Assembly: GCF_041227145.1 (NCBI RefSeq)
Contig: NZ_JBGFSP010000003.1
Coordinates: 1,984,001-2,048,000 of the forward strand
Direction: 5' to 3'
Source: Bacteroides sp. AN502(2024)
GTDB taxonomy: Bacteria > Bacteroidota > Bacteroidia > Bacteroidales > Bacteroidaceae
DNA length: 64,000 nt
The notes under the pieces: generated by a model
The model's database searches: none
Told to the model about the DNA's origin: nothing
Seen by the model: the letters and a program-made list of their open reading frames with translations, nothing else
Translations under genes and position numbers: made by a program
Part shown: positions 18,104-27,850 of the stretch, piece by piece
Numbering within the stretch: position 1 is the first letter of the stretch
Layout of the letters: the number at the start of each line of letters is the position of its first letter

Positions 18104-18229
18104 ATTATCCAAGAAAAATAGCATGTTTTATAACATGTTTTAGTGTTTTTGTTCTACTTGTTAAGAAATCACTCCTCCTTTTTTCAAAGTGTGCAACATT
18201 TATTTTGAAAATTGAATCGGAGCACACCG

Positions 18230-18260
18230 TTGATTCTCTGCTGAAAAACCGCTATCTTTG
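18230..18260 (+). promoter_or_regulatory. Consensus promoter for mutS
   Basis: TTG (18230-18232), a 20-nt spacer and TATCTTTG (18253-18260) match the Bacteroides consensus fully. Transcription should begin near 18267, giving a leader of about 53 nt with AAGGAG (18307-18312) before the GTG start. Confidence 0.7.
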
Positions 18261-18319
18261 CAAGGATAATTACATTATATACTCAAAATATACTCAAACA
18301 AAAAGAAAAGGAGACACCT

Positions 18320-20938
18320 GTGAACGAAGAAGAGATTGTCCTCACCCCGATGATGAAACAGTTTCTGGATTTGAAGGCAAAAAATCCGGATGCAGTGATG
18401 CTGTTTCGTTGCGGTGACTTTTATGAAACATATTCTACGGATGCCGTCGTTGCATCCGAAATTTTAGGGATCACACTGACAAAACGTGCCAACGGGAAAG
18501 GAAAAACTATCGAGATGGCAGGTTTTCCTCATCATGCCCTTGATACCTATCTTCCGAAACTGGTTCGCGCCGGGAAACGTGTCGCTATCTGTGACCAGCT
18601 GGAAGATCCGAAAACAACGAAGAAGTTGGTGAAGCGTGGCATTACCGAATTGGTGACTCCGGGTGTTTCCATCAATGATAATGTACTGAACTATAAGGAG
18701 AATAACTTCCTGGCTGCCGTTCATTTCGGCAAAGCTTCCTGTGGGGTTGCCTTTCTCGATATATCTACCGGTGAGTTTCTTACTGCAGAAGGGCCTTTTG
18801 ACCATGTGGACAAACTGCTGAATAACTTCGCTCCGAAAGAAATTCTTTTTGAGCGGGGCAAGCGCCTGATGTTTGAGGGAAATTTCGGCAGTAAGTTCTT
18901 TACCTTCGAGCTGGACGACTGGGTGTTTACGGAGACTACTGCCCGTGAGAAGTTGCTGAAACATTTTGAAACGAAGAATCTGAAAGGTTTCGGAGTGGAG
19001 CATTTGAAGAATGGTATCATTGCTTCCGGTGCTATCTTGCAATACCTGACGATGACGCAGCATACACAGATTGGGCATATCACTTCGCTGGCCCGTATTG
19101 AAGAAGACAAATATGTCCGTCTGGATAAGTTTACGGTGCGCAGCCTTGAGTTGATAGGCAATATGAATGATGGCGGAAGCAGTTTGCTCAATGTCATCGA
19201 CCGGACAATCAGCCCGATGGGAGCACGTCTGCTGAAACGCTGGATGGTCTTTCCTTTGAAGGATAAGAAACCGATTGACGAGCGGTTGAATGTAGTAGAG
19301 TATTTCTTCCGTCAGCCGGACTTTAAAGGATTGATTGAAGAACAGTTGCATCTGATAGGGGATTTGGAGCGTATCATTTCCAAAGTAGCTGTTGGACGTG
19401 TATCACCTCGTGAGGTGGTGCAGCTAAAGGTGGCTTTGCAGGCTATCGAGCCGATAAAGCTGGCGTGTCTGCAGGCTGATAACGCAAGCTTGAATCAGAT
19501 AGGAGAGCAGTTGAATCTCTGTGTCACTATTCGCGACCGGATTGCCAAGGAGATTAAGAATGATCCGCCGTTGGCTGTCAATAAGGGTGGAGTGATTCAA
19601 GATGGTGTGAATGAGGACTTGGACGAGTTGCGCCGGATTTCGTATTCGGGAAAGGATTATCTGCTTCAAATACAGCAGCGTGAGAGTGAAGAGACGGGTA
19701 TCCCGAGTTTGAAAGTGGCTTATAATAACGTATTCGGTTATTATATCGAAGTCCGTAATGTTCACAAAGATAAAGTTCCTAAAGAGTGGATTCGTAAACA
19801 GACGTTAGTCAACGCAGAACGTTATATCACTCAGGAACTAAAGGTATACGAAGAAAAGATTCTCGGAGCGGAAGATAAGATTCTGGTTCTGGAAACGCAA
19901 CTATATACGGATTTAGTACAGGCTTTGATGGAATTTATTCCACAGATACAGATTAATGCGAATCAGATTGCCCGTCTGGACTGTCTGTTGTCATTTGCCA
20001 ACGTGGCCCGTGAGAATCGTTATATCCGTCCGATTATTGAGGATAATGACGTATTGGATATTCGTCAGGGACGTCATCCGGTAATAGAAAAACAGCTTCC
20101 GATAGGTGAGAAGTATATTGCCAATGATGTGATGCTGGACAGTACTACGCAGCAGATTATCATTATAACCGGTCCCAACATGGCGGGTAAGTCGGCGCTT
20201 TTGCGTCAGACTGCATTGATTACACTGCTGGCACAAATCGGTTCGTTCGTTCCTGCGGAAAGTGCGCATATCGGACTGGTAGATAAGATATTTACTCGTG
20301 TAGGAGCGAGTGATAATATCTCCGTTGGTGAGTCTACATTCATGGTGGAGATGAATGAAGCGGCGGATATTCTGAACAATGTTTCTTCCCGAAGTCTGGT
20401 GCTGTTTGACGAATTGGGACGCGGTACGTCTACGTATGACGGTATCTCTATTGCTTGGGCGATTGTGGAATATATCCATGAGCATTCGAAAGCGAAAGCG
20501 CGCACGTTATTTGCCACGCACTATCATGAACTGAACGAGATGGAGAAATCTTTCAAACGTATCAAGAACTATAATGTATCGGTGAAAGAGGTGGATAACA
20601 AGGTAATCTTCCTTCGTAAGCTGGAGCGTGGCGGTAGTGAGCACTCTTTCGGTATCCATGTGGCAAAGATGGCAGGTATGCCGAAGAGCATTGTAAAGCG
20701 TGCGAATGAGATATTGAAACAACTTGAATCCGATAATCGTCAACAGGGAATAGCAGCCAAGCCGTTGGCGGAAGTAAGCGAGAATCGTGGCGGTATGCAG
20801 TTGAGCTTCTTCCAGTTGGATGATCCGGTTCTCTGTCAGATTCGCGATGAAATATTGAATCTTGATGTGAATAATCTCACTCCGATTGAGGCGTTGAATA
20901 AGCTGAATGATATAAAGAAGATAGTCAGGGGGAAATAA
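18320..20938 (+). CDS. mutS: DNA mismatch repair ATPase MutS
   Basis: The 872-residue MutS recognises mismatches and small loops and recruits MutL. The Phe-x-Glu mismatch-reading motif is in CGDFYETY (F34, E36). Connector, lever and clamp domains follow. The ATPase has Walker A GPNMAGKS (about 618-625), [12 protein letters not shown], Walker B with [16 protein letters not shown], and the ATHYHEL switch. The start is GTG at 18320, supported by AAGGAG eight bases upstream and by family alignment of the N-terminus ([16 protein letters not shown]). It is monocistronic, followed by a bidirectional terminator. Confidence 0.97.
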   Translation: MNEEEIVLTPMMKQFLDLKAKNPDAVMLFRCGDFYETYSTDAVVASEILGITLTKRANGKGKTIEMAGFPHHALDTYLPKLVRAGKRVAICDQLEDPKTTKKLVKRGITELVTPGVSINDNVLNYKENNFLAAVHFGKASCGVAFLDISTGEFLTAEGPFDHVDKLLNNFAPKEILFERGKRLMFEGNFGSKFFTFELDDWVFTETTAREKLLKHFETKNLKGFGVEHLKNGIIASGAILQYLTMTQHTQIGHITSLARIEEDKYVRLDKFTVRSLELIGNMNDGGSSLLNVIDRTISPMGARLLKRWMVFPLKDKKPIDERLNVVEYFFRQPDFKGLIEEQLHLIGDLERIISKVAVGRVSPREVVQLKVALQAIEPIKLACLQADNASLNQIGEQLNLCVTIRDRIAKEIKNDPPLAVNKGGVIQDGVNEDLDELRRISYSGKDYLLQIQQRESEETGIPSLKVAYNNVFGYYIEVRNVHKDKVPKEWIRKQTLVNAERYITQELKVYEEKILGAEDKILVLETQLYTDLVQALMEFIPQIQINANQIARLDCLLSFANVARENRYIRPIIEDNDVLDIRQGRHPVIEKQLPIGEKYIANDVMLDSTTQQIIIITGPNMAGKSALLRQTALITLLAQIGSFVPAESAHIGLVDKIFTRVGASDNISVGESTFMVEMNEAADILNNVSSRSLVLFDELGRGTSTYDGISIAWAIVEYIHEHSKAKARTLFATHYHELNEMEKSFKRIKNYNVSVKEVDNKVIFLRKLERGGSEHSFGIHVAKMAGMPKSIVKRANEILKQLESDNRQQGIAAKPLAEVSENRGGMQLSFFQLDDPVLCQIRDEILNLDVNNLTPIEALNKLNDIKKIVRGK

Positions 20939-21015
20939 AACGAGAATGTATATAATGTCTTAGGATATGTTTTCGATGGTTGTCCTGATATTGGATGGTA
21001 TTTGTTTTTATTGAT

Positions 21016-21061
21016 AAAAAAGAGGGATTAGTGATGTCTGAACCGCTAATCCCTCTTTTTT
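21016..21061. terminator. Bidirectional intrinsic terminator between mutS and lgt
   Basis: AAAAAAGAGGGATTAG (21016-21031) pairs with CTAATCCCTCTTTTTT (21046-21061), a perfect 16-bp stem with a 14-nt loop. A/T runs at both ends let it end mutS transcription rightward and the lgt operon leftward. Confidence 0.85.
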
Positions 21062-21064
21062 GAT

Positions 21065-21895
21065 TTAGGCTATTTTCTTTTTCTTGTTATAGAAGAATAT
21101 AAAATAGACACCTATTATTATGAATGGAACGCTTAGCCATTGTCCCATATTGAACATCATGCTATTTTCAAAATCTTCCTGGTTTTCTTTCAGGAATTCG
21201 ATGAAGAAGCGGAAAGTGAAGATATACGTCAGACAGAGACCGAAGAAGAAGCCGCGGTACAGTTTCTTGCTGTAATTTTTATATAAATAAATCATGATGA
21301 AGAATAGGATAAGATAGGCGATGGCTTCATAGAGCTGTCCCGGATGGCGGGGTTGCATATCTACACGCTCGAAAACAAATGCCCAGGGTACATCAGACGG
21401 TTTGCCGATGATTTCGGAATTCATCAGGTTGGCAAGGCGGATGAAACAGGCGGTGATTGGAGTAGCTACGGCAATTATATCCAGCACATCCATATAATGA
21501 AGCTTCGTCTTTCGGCAATACAGCCAAAGGGCGATTATCAGTCCTAATGTACCGCCATGACTGGCAAGTCCTTCATATCCGGTGAATTTCCAGTTTCCGT
21601 CCGGCATGAATTTGATGGGAAGAATCATTTCCCAAAAATGAGACAGGTAGTATCCCGGGTCATAGAACAGGCAGTGTCCCAAGCGGGCACCGATCAAAAT
21701 ACCAAAGAAACAGTAGAAGAAAAGCGGGTCAAACTTTTTTTCCTCTATCTTTTTGTCCCGGTATTGGTAGTGAACAATAACATAAGCAAAAAATATTCCT
21801 ACTGCCCACAATAATCCGTAATAACGGATAGAGATACCGAACAGATTGAATAGTTCGGGGTTCGGGTTCCAGGTGATGTTGAGAAGTGAATACAT
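21065..21895 (-). CDS. lgt: Prolipoprotein diacylglyceryl transferase
   Basis: The 276-residue inner-membrane enzyme transfers diacylglycerol from phosphatidylglycerol to the lipobox Cys of prolipoproteins, the first step of lipoprotein maturation. Many lipoproteins in this window depend on it. Seven hydrophobic segments are visible. Conserved residues include the H-G-G of [10 protein letters not shown], the signature [15 protein letters not shown] (R and N-x-x-x-S-E pattern) and HPGQLYEA. It is the last gene of a leftward cluster after panE (49-nt gap), ending at the bidirectional terminator. Confidence 0.95.
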   Translation of the reverse strand: MYSLLNITWNPNPELFNLFGISIRYYGLLWAVGIFFAYVIVHYQYRDKKIEEKKFDPLFFYCFFGILIGARLGHCLFYDPGYYLSHFWEMILPIKFMPDGNWKFTGYEGLASHGGTLGLIIALWLYCRKTKLHYMDVLDIIAVATPITACFIRLANLMNSEIIGKPSDVPWAFVFERVDMQPRHPGQLYEAIAYLILFFIMIYLYKNYSKKLYRGFFFGLCLTYIFTFRFFIEFLKENQEDFENSMMFNMGQWLSVPFIIIGVYFIFFYNKKKKIA

Positions 21896-21944
21896 AGGTT
21901 TGGTAGTATTATTTATTTAATAGGTTTCATTCTTTCTCTAGTGG

Positions 21945-22853
21945 CTATTTTTTGAATTTCTCCGCAACCATCCGGTAGGTCGGTATGTCAATACCTTGTT
22001 CTTCGGCTGCTGCAATCATATCGAAAAGCAGTCCCTGTATCTCGGATTCGTGTCCGCGTGCCAGATCTTTCTGCATGGAAGCGGTGCTTTCGGGAGCCAG
22101 TTTATCAATGACTTTCAGATTGTAAGTGACAGGGTCTTCCGGGAATTCAATGCCCAACTTCTTGCCTAATGCGGCGCTCTCCGTAGAAAGTCCGATAAAT
22201 GTATCCCGTATTTTTCCCGGTTTCTGTACTTCTCCCATCGGAACGTCGTAATAAGCGCCTGTTACAGCCATTGCAGAAATGAACGACCATTTGATGAACG
22301 TATCCCGGTTGATGTCCGGCGACAGGTCTGCCTTTATGCCTGATTCCTGCAAATCCTGCCGGATAGCTTCCAGCAATCCGGATTTTACAACCGTGCCGCG
22401 ATGGGCACCATATACCAGTCGGAATATCTTTCCCATTTGAGTGATTTCTCCTGTGCCGGAAACGAAACCTACGATGTAGATGCAACCATCCAGAACTGTG
22501 ACACCCGGGACAAGTTTCTGTATGCGCGGTCCTGTGCCATATACATTCAGAATAGGGATGACAACTGTGTCTTTGTGTGCAGCCCTCTTTATCAGGTCTA
22601 CGATGGAATCGACCGAATAACCTTTCACACATACAAATATCACATCTGCTTTTCCACTGAATGCTTCAGCGGTAGTAGCCGGAATCCGGAGCGTATGTTC
22701 GCCCTTCAAATGCGACTTCAGTTTCAAACCGTTCGTTTGAATCGACTGCAAATGAGCTCCACGGGCAATACAGGTTACATCTTTGTTTGCCAGCGCCAAA
22801 AATCCTGCGATACTGCCGCCTACACCTCCAGTTCCTGCGATGAGATACTTCAT
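21945..22853 (-). CDS. panE: 2-dehydropantoate 2-reductase (ketopantoate reductase)
   Basis: The 302-residue protein belongs to the ketopantoate reductase family, which reduces 2-dehydropantoate to pantoate with NADPH in the pantothenate/CoA pathway. The Rossmann motif GTGGVGGSIAGFLA occurs at residues 7-20. The C-terminal ApbA_C domain has KWSFISAMAVTGAYYDVPMG, containing the catalytic-Lys region, and STASMQKDLARGHESEI, the substrate-binding S/N-S-M-x-x-D pattern. Some family members act on other 2-keto acids, so the exact reaction is inferred. It lies between ychF and lgt. Confidence 0.88.
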   Translation of the reverse strand: MKYLIAGTGGVGGSIAGFLALANKDVTCIARGAHLQSIQTNGLKLKSHLKGEHTLRIPATTAEAFSGKADVIFVCVKGYSVDSIVDLIKRAAHKDTVVIPILNVYGTGPRIQKLVPGVTVLDGCIYIVGFVSGTGEITQMGKIFRLVYGAHRGTVVKSGLLEAIRQDLQESGIKADLSPDINRDTFIKWSFISAMAVTGAYYDVPMGEVQKPGKIRDTFIGLSTESAALGKKLGIEFPEDPVTYNLKVIDKLAPESTASMQKDLARGHESEIQGLLFDMIAAAEEQGIDIPTYRMVAEKFKK

Positions 22854-22900
22854 ATTAGTAGCGAATTAGTAATTGATAAGTCGTCGGTGATTGTCAATAA

Positions 22901-24004
22901 TCACACGTTGAAACGGAAATGCATGATGTCGCCATCCTGCACTACATATTCCTTTCCTTCTACACCCAGCTTTCCGGCTTCTTTTACAGCTGCTTCCGAG
23001 CCGTATTGAATATAGTCCTCGTATTTGATAACCTCGGCACGGATAAAACCTTTTTCAAAGTCGGTATGGATAACACCTGCACATTGAGGAGCTTTCCATC
23101 CCTTTTCGTAAGTCCAGGCACGTACTTCCTGCGGACCGGCTGTGAAATAGGTTTCAAGATTCAATAGCTTATAAGCCAATTTGATAAGGCGTGCTACACC
23201 TGATTCTTCCAAGCCAACTTCGGCAAGGAACATCTGACGGTCTTCGTATGTTTCTAGTTCGGCAATGTCCGCTTCTGTCTTGGCTGCAACAATCAGGATT
23301 TGGGCATCCTCGTCTTTTACAGCTTCACGCACCATATCTACGTATTTGTTGCCGCCCACTGCACTTGCTTCATCAACGTTGCAAACGTACATCACCGGTT
23401 TGCTGGTCAATAAGAACAGGTCGTGAGCAATCTTTTGTTCGTCTTTCGTTTCGAAAGTCACTGTACGTGCCGATTTACCCTGTTCCAGAGCATTTTTGTA
23501 TTGGACAAGTACATCATAAGCCAACTTTGCAGCTTTGTCTCCACCCGTCTGCGCCTGTTTCTGTACTTTCTGGATACGGCTTTCGATCGTTTCCAAGTCC
23601 TTCAATTGAAGTTCGTAGTCGATGATTTCTTTGTCACGGACGGGGTTTACGCTACCGTCTACATGTGTCACGTTGTCGTCATCGAAACAACGGAGCACGT
23701 GGATGATTGCATCTGTTTCACGGATATTGGCTAGGAACTTGTTGCCCAGTCCTTCACCTTTGCTTGCGCCTTTCACCAGCCCGGCGATATCTACGATTTC
23801 TACAGTTGTAGGAACAATTCGTTGGGGATGTACCAATTCAGCCAATGCGTTCAGACGTTCGTCAGGAACGGTGATTACACCTACATTCGGTTCAATTGTA
23901 CAGAAAGGGAAGTTTGCCGCTTGTGCCTTTGCATTCGACAAACAGTTGAAAAGTGTCGATTTACCCACGTTCGGTAGTCCGACAATACCACATTGCAATG
24001 CCAT
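22901..24004 (-). CDS. ychF: Redox/ribosome-associated GTPase/ATPase YchF (OBG family)
   Basis: The 367-residue YchF is a P-loop NTPase with G1 GLPNVGKST (residues 8-16), the switch region FPFCTIEPNVGV, G3 DIAGLVKGAS, and CNVDEAS in place of the NKxD guanine motif, which explains the family's ATP preference. A C-terminal TGS domain ends with the YchF signature EYVVQDGDIMHFRFNV. The family associates with ribosomes and stress responses. A TATCTTTG -7 box (24053-24046, minus strand) sits about 40 nt upstream of the start, so it may have its own promoter within the cluster. Confidence 0.96.
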   Translation of the reverse strand: MALQCGIVGLPNVGKSTLFNCLSNAKAQAANFPFCTIEPNVGVITVPDERLNALAELVHPQRIVPTTVEIVDIAGLVKGASKGEGLGNKFLANIRETDAIIHVLRCFDDDNVTHVDGSVNPVRDKEIIDYELQLKDLETIESRIQKVQKQAQTGGDKAAKLAYDVLVQYKNALEQGKSARTVTFETKDEQKIAHDLFLLTSKPVMYVCNVDEASAVGGNKYVDMVREAVKDEDAQILIVAAKTEADIAELETYEDRQMFLAEVGLEESGVARLIKLAYKLLNLETYFTAGPQEVRAWTYEKGWKAPQCAGVIHTDFEKGFIRAEVIKYEDYIQYGSEAAVKEAGKLGVEGKEYVVQDGDIMHFRFNV

Positions 24005-24070
24005 TTATCTATTTCGTTTTTATTTAGTTATCGATAATCTGGCTGCAAAGATAGGCATTTTGATAGAGTT

Positions 24071-25213
24071 TTAGTATTTTGCCTGATATTTCTTATAAAA
24101 AATCAAGAACAAAGTGAATCCGATCAAGGCAAACGGTACACCTGTCAGGGCAGGATAACGGTATCCGCCACTAACAGCCAGTCCGCCTGCATAGGCACCG
24201 ATGGCGTTTCCGAGATTGAACGCAACCTGTACGCAGGCTGCTCCTAACATTTCTCCTCCTTTTGCCACACGGATAATCAGTATCTGTTCCGGACTGGATA
24301 CAGCAAACAGTCCAGCCGTACAAAGGCACATTAACAGGGCGGCTGCCCATTTGTATGGAGAAAGGAAGAAAATAAGCAATAACATCATGCAGATGAGTCC
24401 TTGTGCGGCAGTTCCCACCTTTCCAGGAGTGTAACGGTCGGAGAGACGTCCGCTAATCAGGTTTCCCACCACCATACCGAAGCCGGCAAGAAGCATTAAA
24501 GGCGTAATGCTTTCTGCGGAGAAGCCGGATACATTGGTAAGCATCGGATTGATGTAGCTGTACCAACAGAATACACCGCCATTGCCTAGTGCCGTAGCAC
24601 CCAAAATCAACCACGGAGCCGGAGTTTTAAGAAAGCGGAATTGCCCTTTAAAACCGGTATCCTGTAAACCTTCTACATGAGGAACCCATCGCCAGATATA
24701 ATATAGGATAACAATTCCCCAGATACCGACCAGCAGGAAAGTGGCACGCCAGGAAAGCATGGTACTTAAGGAAGTGCCCAAAGGTACGCCGAACAGGTTG
24801 GCAATGGTCATTCCTGCAATCATGATGGAGACGGCTTCCGAACCTTTACCCTTGTCGGCTAGTTTTTCGGCAACAATAGAGCCTACTCCGAAGTAGGCGC
24901 CATGAGGCAAGCCGGAGATAAAGCGGGCAGCGAGCAATACCCAGTAGTTGGGAGCCACAGCCGCACAGATATTACCTATCATAATTAAGGTAATTAATAC
25001 TAACAGAATATGTTTTAGTCGATATTTGCGAGCCAATGTCAATACAGGTGCACCGACACAGACGCCTAGTGCATAAGCAGAAATGAAATGCCCTGCGGTA
25101 GGAATACTAATACCTAAATCTTCTGCCACATCGGGCAAAATTCCCATCATTACAAATTCGGCAATACCTAATCCCAGGGTACCGAACGCCAATGCAATAA
25201 GACTCTTTTTCAT
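24071..25213 (-). CDS. MFS transporter of the AraJ/drug-efflux type
   Basis: The 380-residue protein has about twelve transmembrane helices and belongs to the major facilitator superfamily. AraJ-like features include FGTLGLGIAEFVMMGILPDVA, GHFISAYALGVCVGAPVLT, ARFISGLPHGAYFGVGSIVA and GVPLGTSLS. Relatives export sugars, purines or drugs; the substrate is unknown. It heads the leftward cluster MFS-ychF-panE-lgt with 66 nt to ychF. Its promoter may be TACCTTTG (25293-25286, minus), without a clear -33. Confidence 0.9.
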   Translation of the reverse strand: MKKSLIALAFGTLGLGIAEFVMMGILPDVAEDLGISIPTAGHFISAYALGVCVGAPVLTLARKYRLKHILLVLITLIMIGNICAAVAPNYWVLLAARFISGLPHGAYFGVGSIVAEKLADKGKGSEAVSIMIAGMTIANLFGVPLGTSLSTMLSWRATFLLVGIWGIVILYYIWRWVPHVEGLQDTGFKGQFRFLKTPAPWLILGATALGNGGVFCWYSYINPMLTNVSGFSAESITPLMLLAGFGMVVGNLISGRLSDRYTPGKVGTAAQGLICMMLLLIFFLSPYKWAAALLMCLCTAGLFAVSSPEQILIIRVAKGGEMLGAACVQVAFNLGNAIGAYAGGLAVSGGYRYPALTGVPFALIGFTLFLIFYKKYQAKY

Positions 25214-25418
25214 ACAAAACTTAACCTTGATACCTGTTACTTTTTACCTTATTGTTATTATTTACCGCTTATTTATTTTCGGCTGCAAAGGTAAAACAAA
25301 ATCTTTCAGGGTGTGTTCGATGAGATGGATTTTGATTTAAATCAATTTATACAATATCGGTATGCAGTCTGTTCTAAAAAAGATCTTCTTATTTGATGAT
25401 AGATTCTTGCTTCAAAGA

Positions 25419-26081
25419 TTATTCGGTTTGTTTCTTTATCCATTCAATGATATCTTTCAAGACTTCCGGATTGATTGTTTCTTCCAGTTGCCCGTATTCG
25501 GCCAATGTCCCTTTTTCGCAAGTCTGAAACAGATGATTCAAGTTCGGATAGGCTTTGATTGTTACATTTTTGTTTCCATTTCCGGTGATTTTTTCCTGAA
25601 TGGCAGTCAGGTTCATAGTGGCATCCACTTGAATATCCTTTTCTCCGTTCAGAGCCAAAACTGGACATTTTAGTTTCTCTAAATCCTGGCTCGGGTCATA
25701 TCTCATAAAATGAAGATACCACGGAGAAGTCATCGATTTGATTTGCGCAGATAGTTGCTGGATGGCGTTTCGGTCTTTTAATTGTTCGGGAGACATTGTT
25801 TTTGTAACATCTGAATACAGTTCTTTCTGCAACTCTTCGGAAGTTTTGCCTGTTTGTTGCAGTATGGCATATTTGTTGCGTATCGAAGGTTTCATCCCTT
25901 GCCAAACGGCATCCGGCATTCCCTGGGACTTAGATATTAGTTCTACCTGCTTCAACATCAGACTGTCACCTTTCACACCGCCCCCTGCCAATGAAACGAC
26001 AAATGCGATCGATGGATCTTTTTTTGCAACGATGAATGCAATGGTTCCGCCCGCACTATGTCCGATGATACCGATTAAATC
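25419..26081 (-). pseudogene. Truncated alpha/beta-hydrolase (N-terminal half missing)
   Basis: The open frame from 26081 encodes DLIGIIGHSAGGTIAFIVA and continues to the stop at 25419. GHSAGG is the nucleophile elbow (catalytic Ser) of a secreted dienelactone-hydrolase-like alpha/beta hydrolase. LALNGEKDIQVD holds the later Asp and YPNLNHLFQ the His. The 100 or so residues that should precede the elbow are absent: in-frame TAA codons occur just upstream (26084-26082 and 26099-26097). The longest intact ORF begins only at 25991 (190 residues) and would lack the nucleophile. It therefore looks like a 5'-deleted relic, lying directly before the PUL's first operon, perhaps at the edge of a rearrangement. 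Confidence 0.75.
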
Positions 26082-26178
26082 TTATGGTAAGCTGTGTTAG
26101 GTAAGGATAATTTCTTTTTCTTGAGACATGACTCCCCATTATTAAACATTTGTTCTATATAAATAGATAAGCGCTGAC

Positions 26179-26186
26179 TAAATTTG
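26179..26186 (+). promoter_or_regulatory. Possible -7 box of the first PUL operon
   Basis: TAAATTTG matches TAnnTTTG 22 nt before the first sulfatase ATG. The nearest TTG is 26 nt upstream, outside the usual 19-21. A poor -33 is expected where an HTCS activates transcription, but no operator was identified. Confidence 0.35.
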
Positions 26187-26207
26187 CATCGTTATTAACA
26201 GCATAAT

Positions 26208-27737
26208 ATGATGAAAAAATTAATCTATCTTGTTCCTACATTGTCTTTGGTAGGTTGTACCTCGCAGCAAGTAGAAGAAAAACCGAATGTGATTGTGATT
26301 CTTGCCGACGATCTGGGATTTGGCGATGTCAGCGCTTATGGATCGACTACCATTCATACCCCGAATATCGACAGTCTGGCTCATGGAGGAGTCTGTTTTA
26401 CGAATGGATATGCTACTTCGGCGACGTCTACTCCCAGCCGTTATGCCTTAATGACTGGAATGTATCCCTGGAAAAACAAGGATGCAAAAATTCTGCCCGG
26501 GGATGCTCCTCTTATCATCAATGAGCATCAGTTCACTTTGCCAAAGATGATGCAGCAATGTGGTTATGTGACCGGAGCTATCGGAAAGTGGCATTTGGGT
26601 ATGGGCGACGGGAATGTTAACTGGAATGAAACCGTCAAACCGGGTGCCAGGGAAGTCGGGTTCGATTACTCTTGCCTGATTGCGGCAACCAATGACCGTG
26701 TGCCGACCGTTTACGTGGAAAACGGCGATGTCGTGGGACTTGATCCGGCCGATCCTATCGAAGTGAGTTACGAGAAGAATTTTGAGGGAGAGCCGACTGC
26801 CATCTCTCATCCGGAGATGTTGAAGATGCAGTGGGCACACGGACACAATAATTCCATAGTAAACGGAATACCCCGTATCGGTTATATGAAAGGTGGCCAC
26901 AAAGCTCGTTGGAAAGACGAGGACATGCCCGACTATTTTGTAGATAAGGTGAAGAATTTTATAACCGAACACAAAGATGCTCCCTTCTTCTTGTACTACG
27001 GCCTGCACGAACCTCATGTACCCCGCGCTCCCCACCAGCGTTTTGTCGGCAAAACAACCATGGGACCCCGTGGTGACGCTATCGTTGAGGCGGACTGGTG
27101 TGTTGGTGAATTGCTTGCTCACCTGGAGAAAGAGGGATTGTTGGGAAACACACTGATTATCTTCTCCAGTGATAACGGTCCTGTATTGAATGACGGCTAC
27201 AAAGACGGTGCTCCAGAGTTGGTAGGCAATCATCTTCCTGCAGGGGGACTTCGCGGAGGCAAGTACAGTCTGTTTGACGGCGGTACGCATATTCCTTTGT
27301 TTGTTTATTGGAAAGGAAAGATTCAGCCGGTTGTATCCGATGCGCTGGTTTGCCAGGTGGATATCCTTGCTTCTTTGGGTTCAATGGTACATGCCGATTT
27401 GCCGGAGGGGCTGGATAGCCGGAATCACCTCGATGCCTTTTTCGGAAAAGCTTCAACTGCCCGCGAAGAGGTAGTATTGGAAGCACAAGGACGTATGGCT
27501 TACCGTTCGGGCAACTGGATCATGATGCCTCCTTATAAAGGTTCTGAACGCAACCTGACCGGAAATGAATTAGGTAATCTGGGTGAATACGGATTGTTCA
27601 ATGTAAAAGCCGACCGAACTCAACATCAGAACGAAGCGGCCCAACACCCCGAACTTCTGGATTCTCTGAAACGGAATTTCTTTGCCGAAGTGGATGATTA
27701 TTATCGCAGTGAAGTAGAAGAAGAACCATTAAAATAA
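26208..27737 (+). CDS. S1-family sulfatase, Ser-type, lipoprotein
   Basis: The 509-residue sulfatase has a lipobox Cys at residue 17 (LVGC). The formylglycine site is S74-T-P-S-R78 followed by YALMTG. Because the modified residue is Ser, activation needs an anaerobic sulfatase-maturating enzyme (anSME), not encoded here. Metal ligands and active-site segments include ILADDLGFGDVS (D-D near 34-35), IGKWHLG, the LHEPHVP region and FSSDNGP. Sulfatases of this form release sulfate from sulfated glycans; the attacked position and the SulfAtlas subfamily cannot be fixed by eye. It is the first gene of the rightward PUL operon. Confidence 0.9.
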   Translation: MMKKLIYLVPTLSLVGCTSQQVEEKPNVIVILADDLGFGDVSAYGSTTIHTPNIDSLAHGGVCFTNGYATSATSTPSRYALMTGMYPWKNKDAKILPGDAPLIINEHQFTLPKMMQQCGYVTGAIGKWHLGMGDGNVNWNETVKPGAREVGFDYSCLIAATNDRVPTVYVENGDVVGLDPADPIEVSYEKNFEGEPTAISHPEMLKMQWAHGHNNSIVNGIPRIGYMKGGHKARWKDEDMPDYFVDKVKNFITEHKDAPFFLYYGLHEPHVPRAPHQRFVGKTTMGPRGDAIVEADWCVGELLAHLEKEGLLGNTLIIFSSDNGPVLNDGYKDGAPELVGNHLPAGGLRGGKYSLFDGGTHIPLFVYWKGKIQPVVSDALVCQVDILASLGSMVHADLPEGLDSRNHLDAFFGKASTAREEVVLEAQGRMAYRSGNWIMMPPYKGSERNLTGNELGNLGEYGLFNVKADRTQHQNEAAQHPELLDSLKRNFFAEVDDYYRSEVEEEPLK

Positions 27738-27758
27738 GGTCAAATGTTTATTCTGAAC

Positions 27759-27804
27759 ATAAATCCCGTTGATAAAACAATCGTTCTATTCTACCGGGAT
27801 TTAT
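27759..27804 (+). other. Intercistronic stem-loop between sulfatase and GH-A-like gene
   Basis: ATAAATCCCG (27759-27768) pairs with CGGGATTTAT (27795-27804). No long T-run follows, so it may set mRNA stability or partial termination. A TACCTTTG -7-like box (27810-27817) just after it could drive the next genes, but lacks a correctly spaced TTG. Confidence 0.35.
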
Positions 27805-27850
27805 TTCTCTACCTTTGTTCTGTTTGATGTCGGACAATTAACCTTGAAGT

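Noticed and set aside
18464..19351. 295-codon minus-strand ORF opposite mutS
   Set aside because: It is a shadow ORF without motifs; mutS is clearly the real gene.
21840..21880. tRNA-like GGTTCGGGTTCC segment
   Set aside because: It is inside the lgt coding region and has no acceptor stem or anticodon arm.
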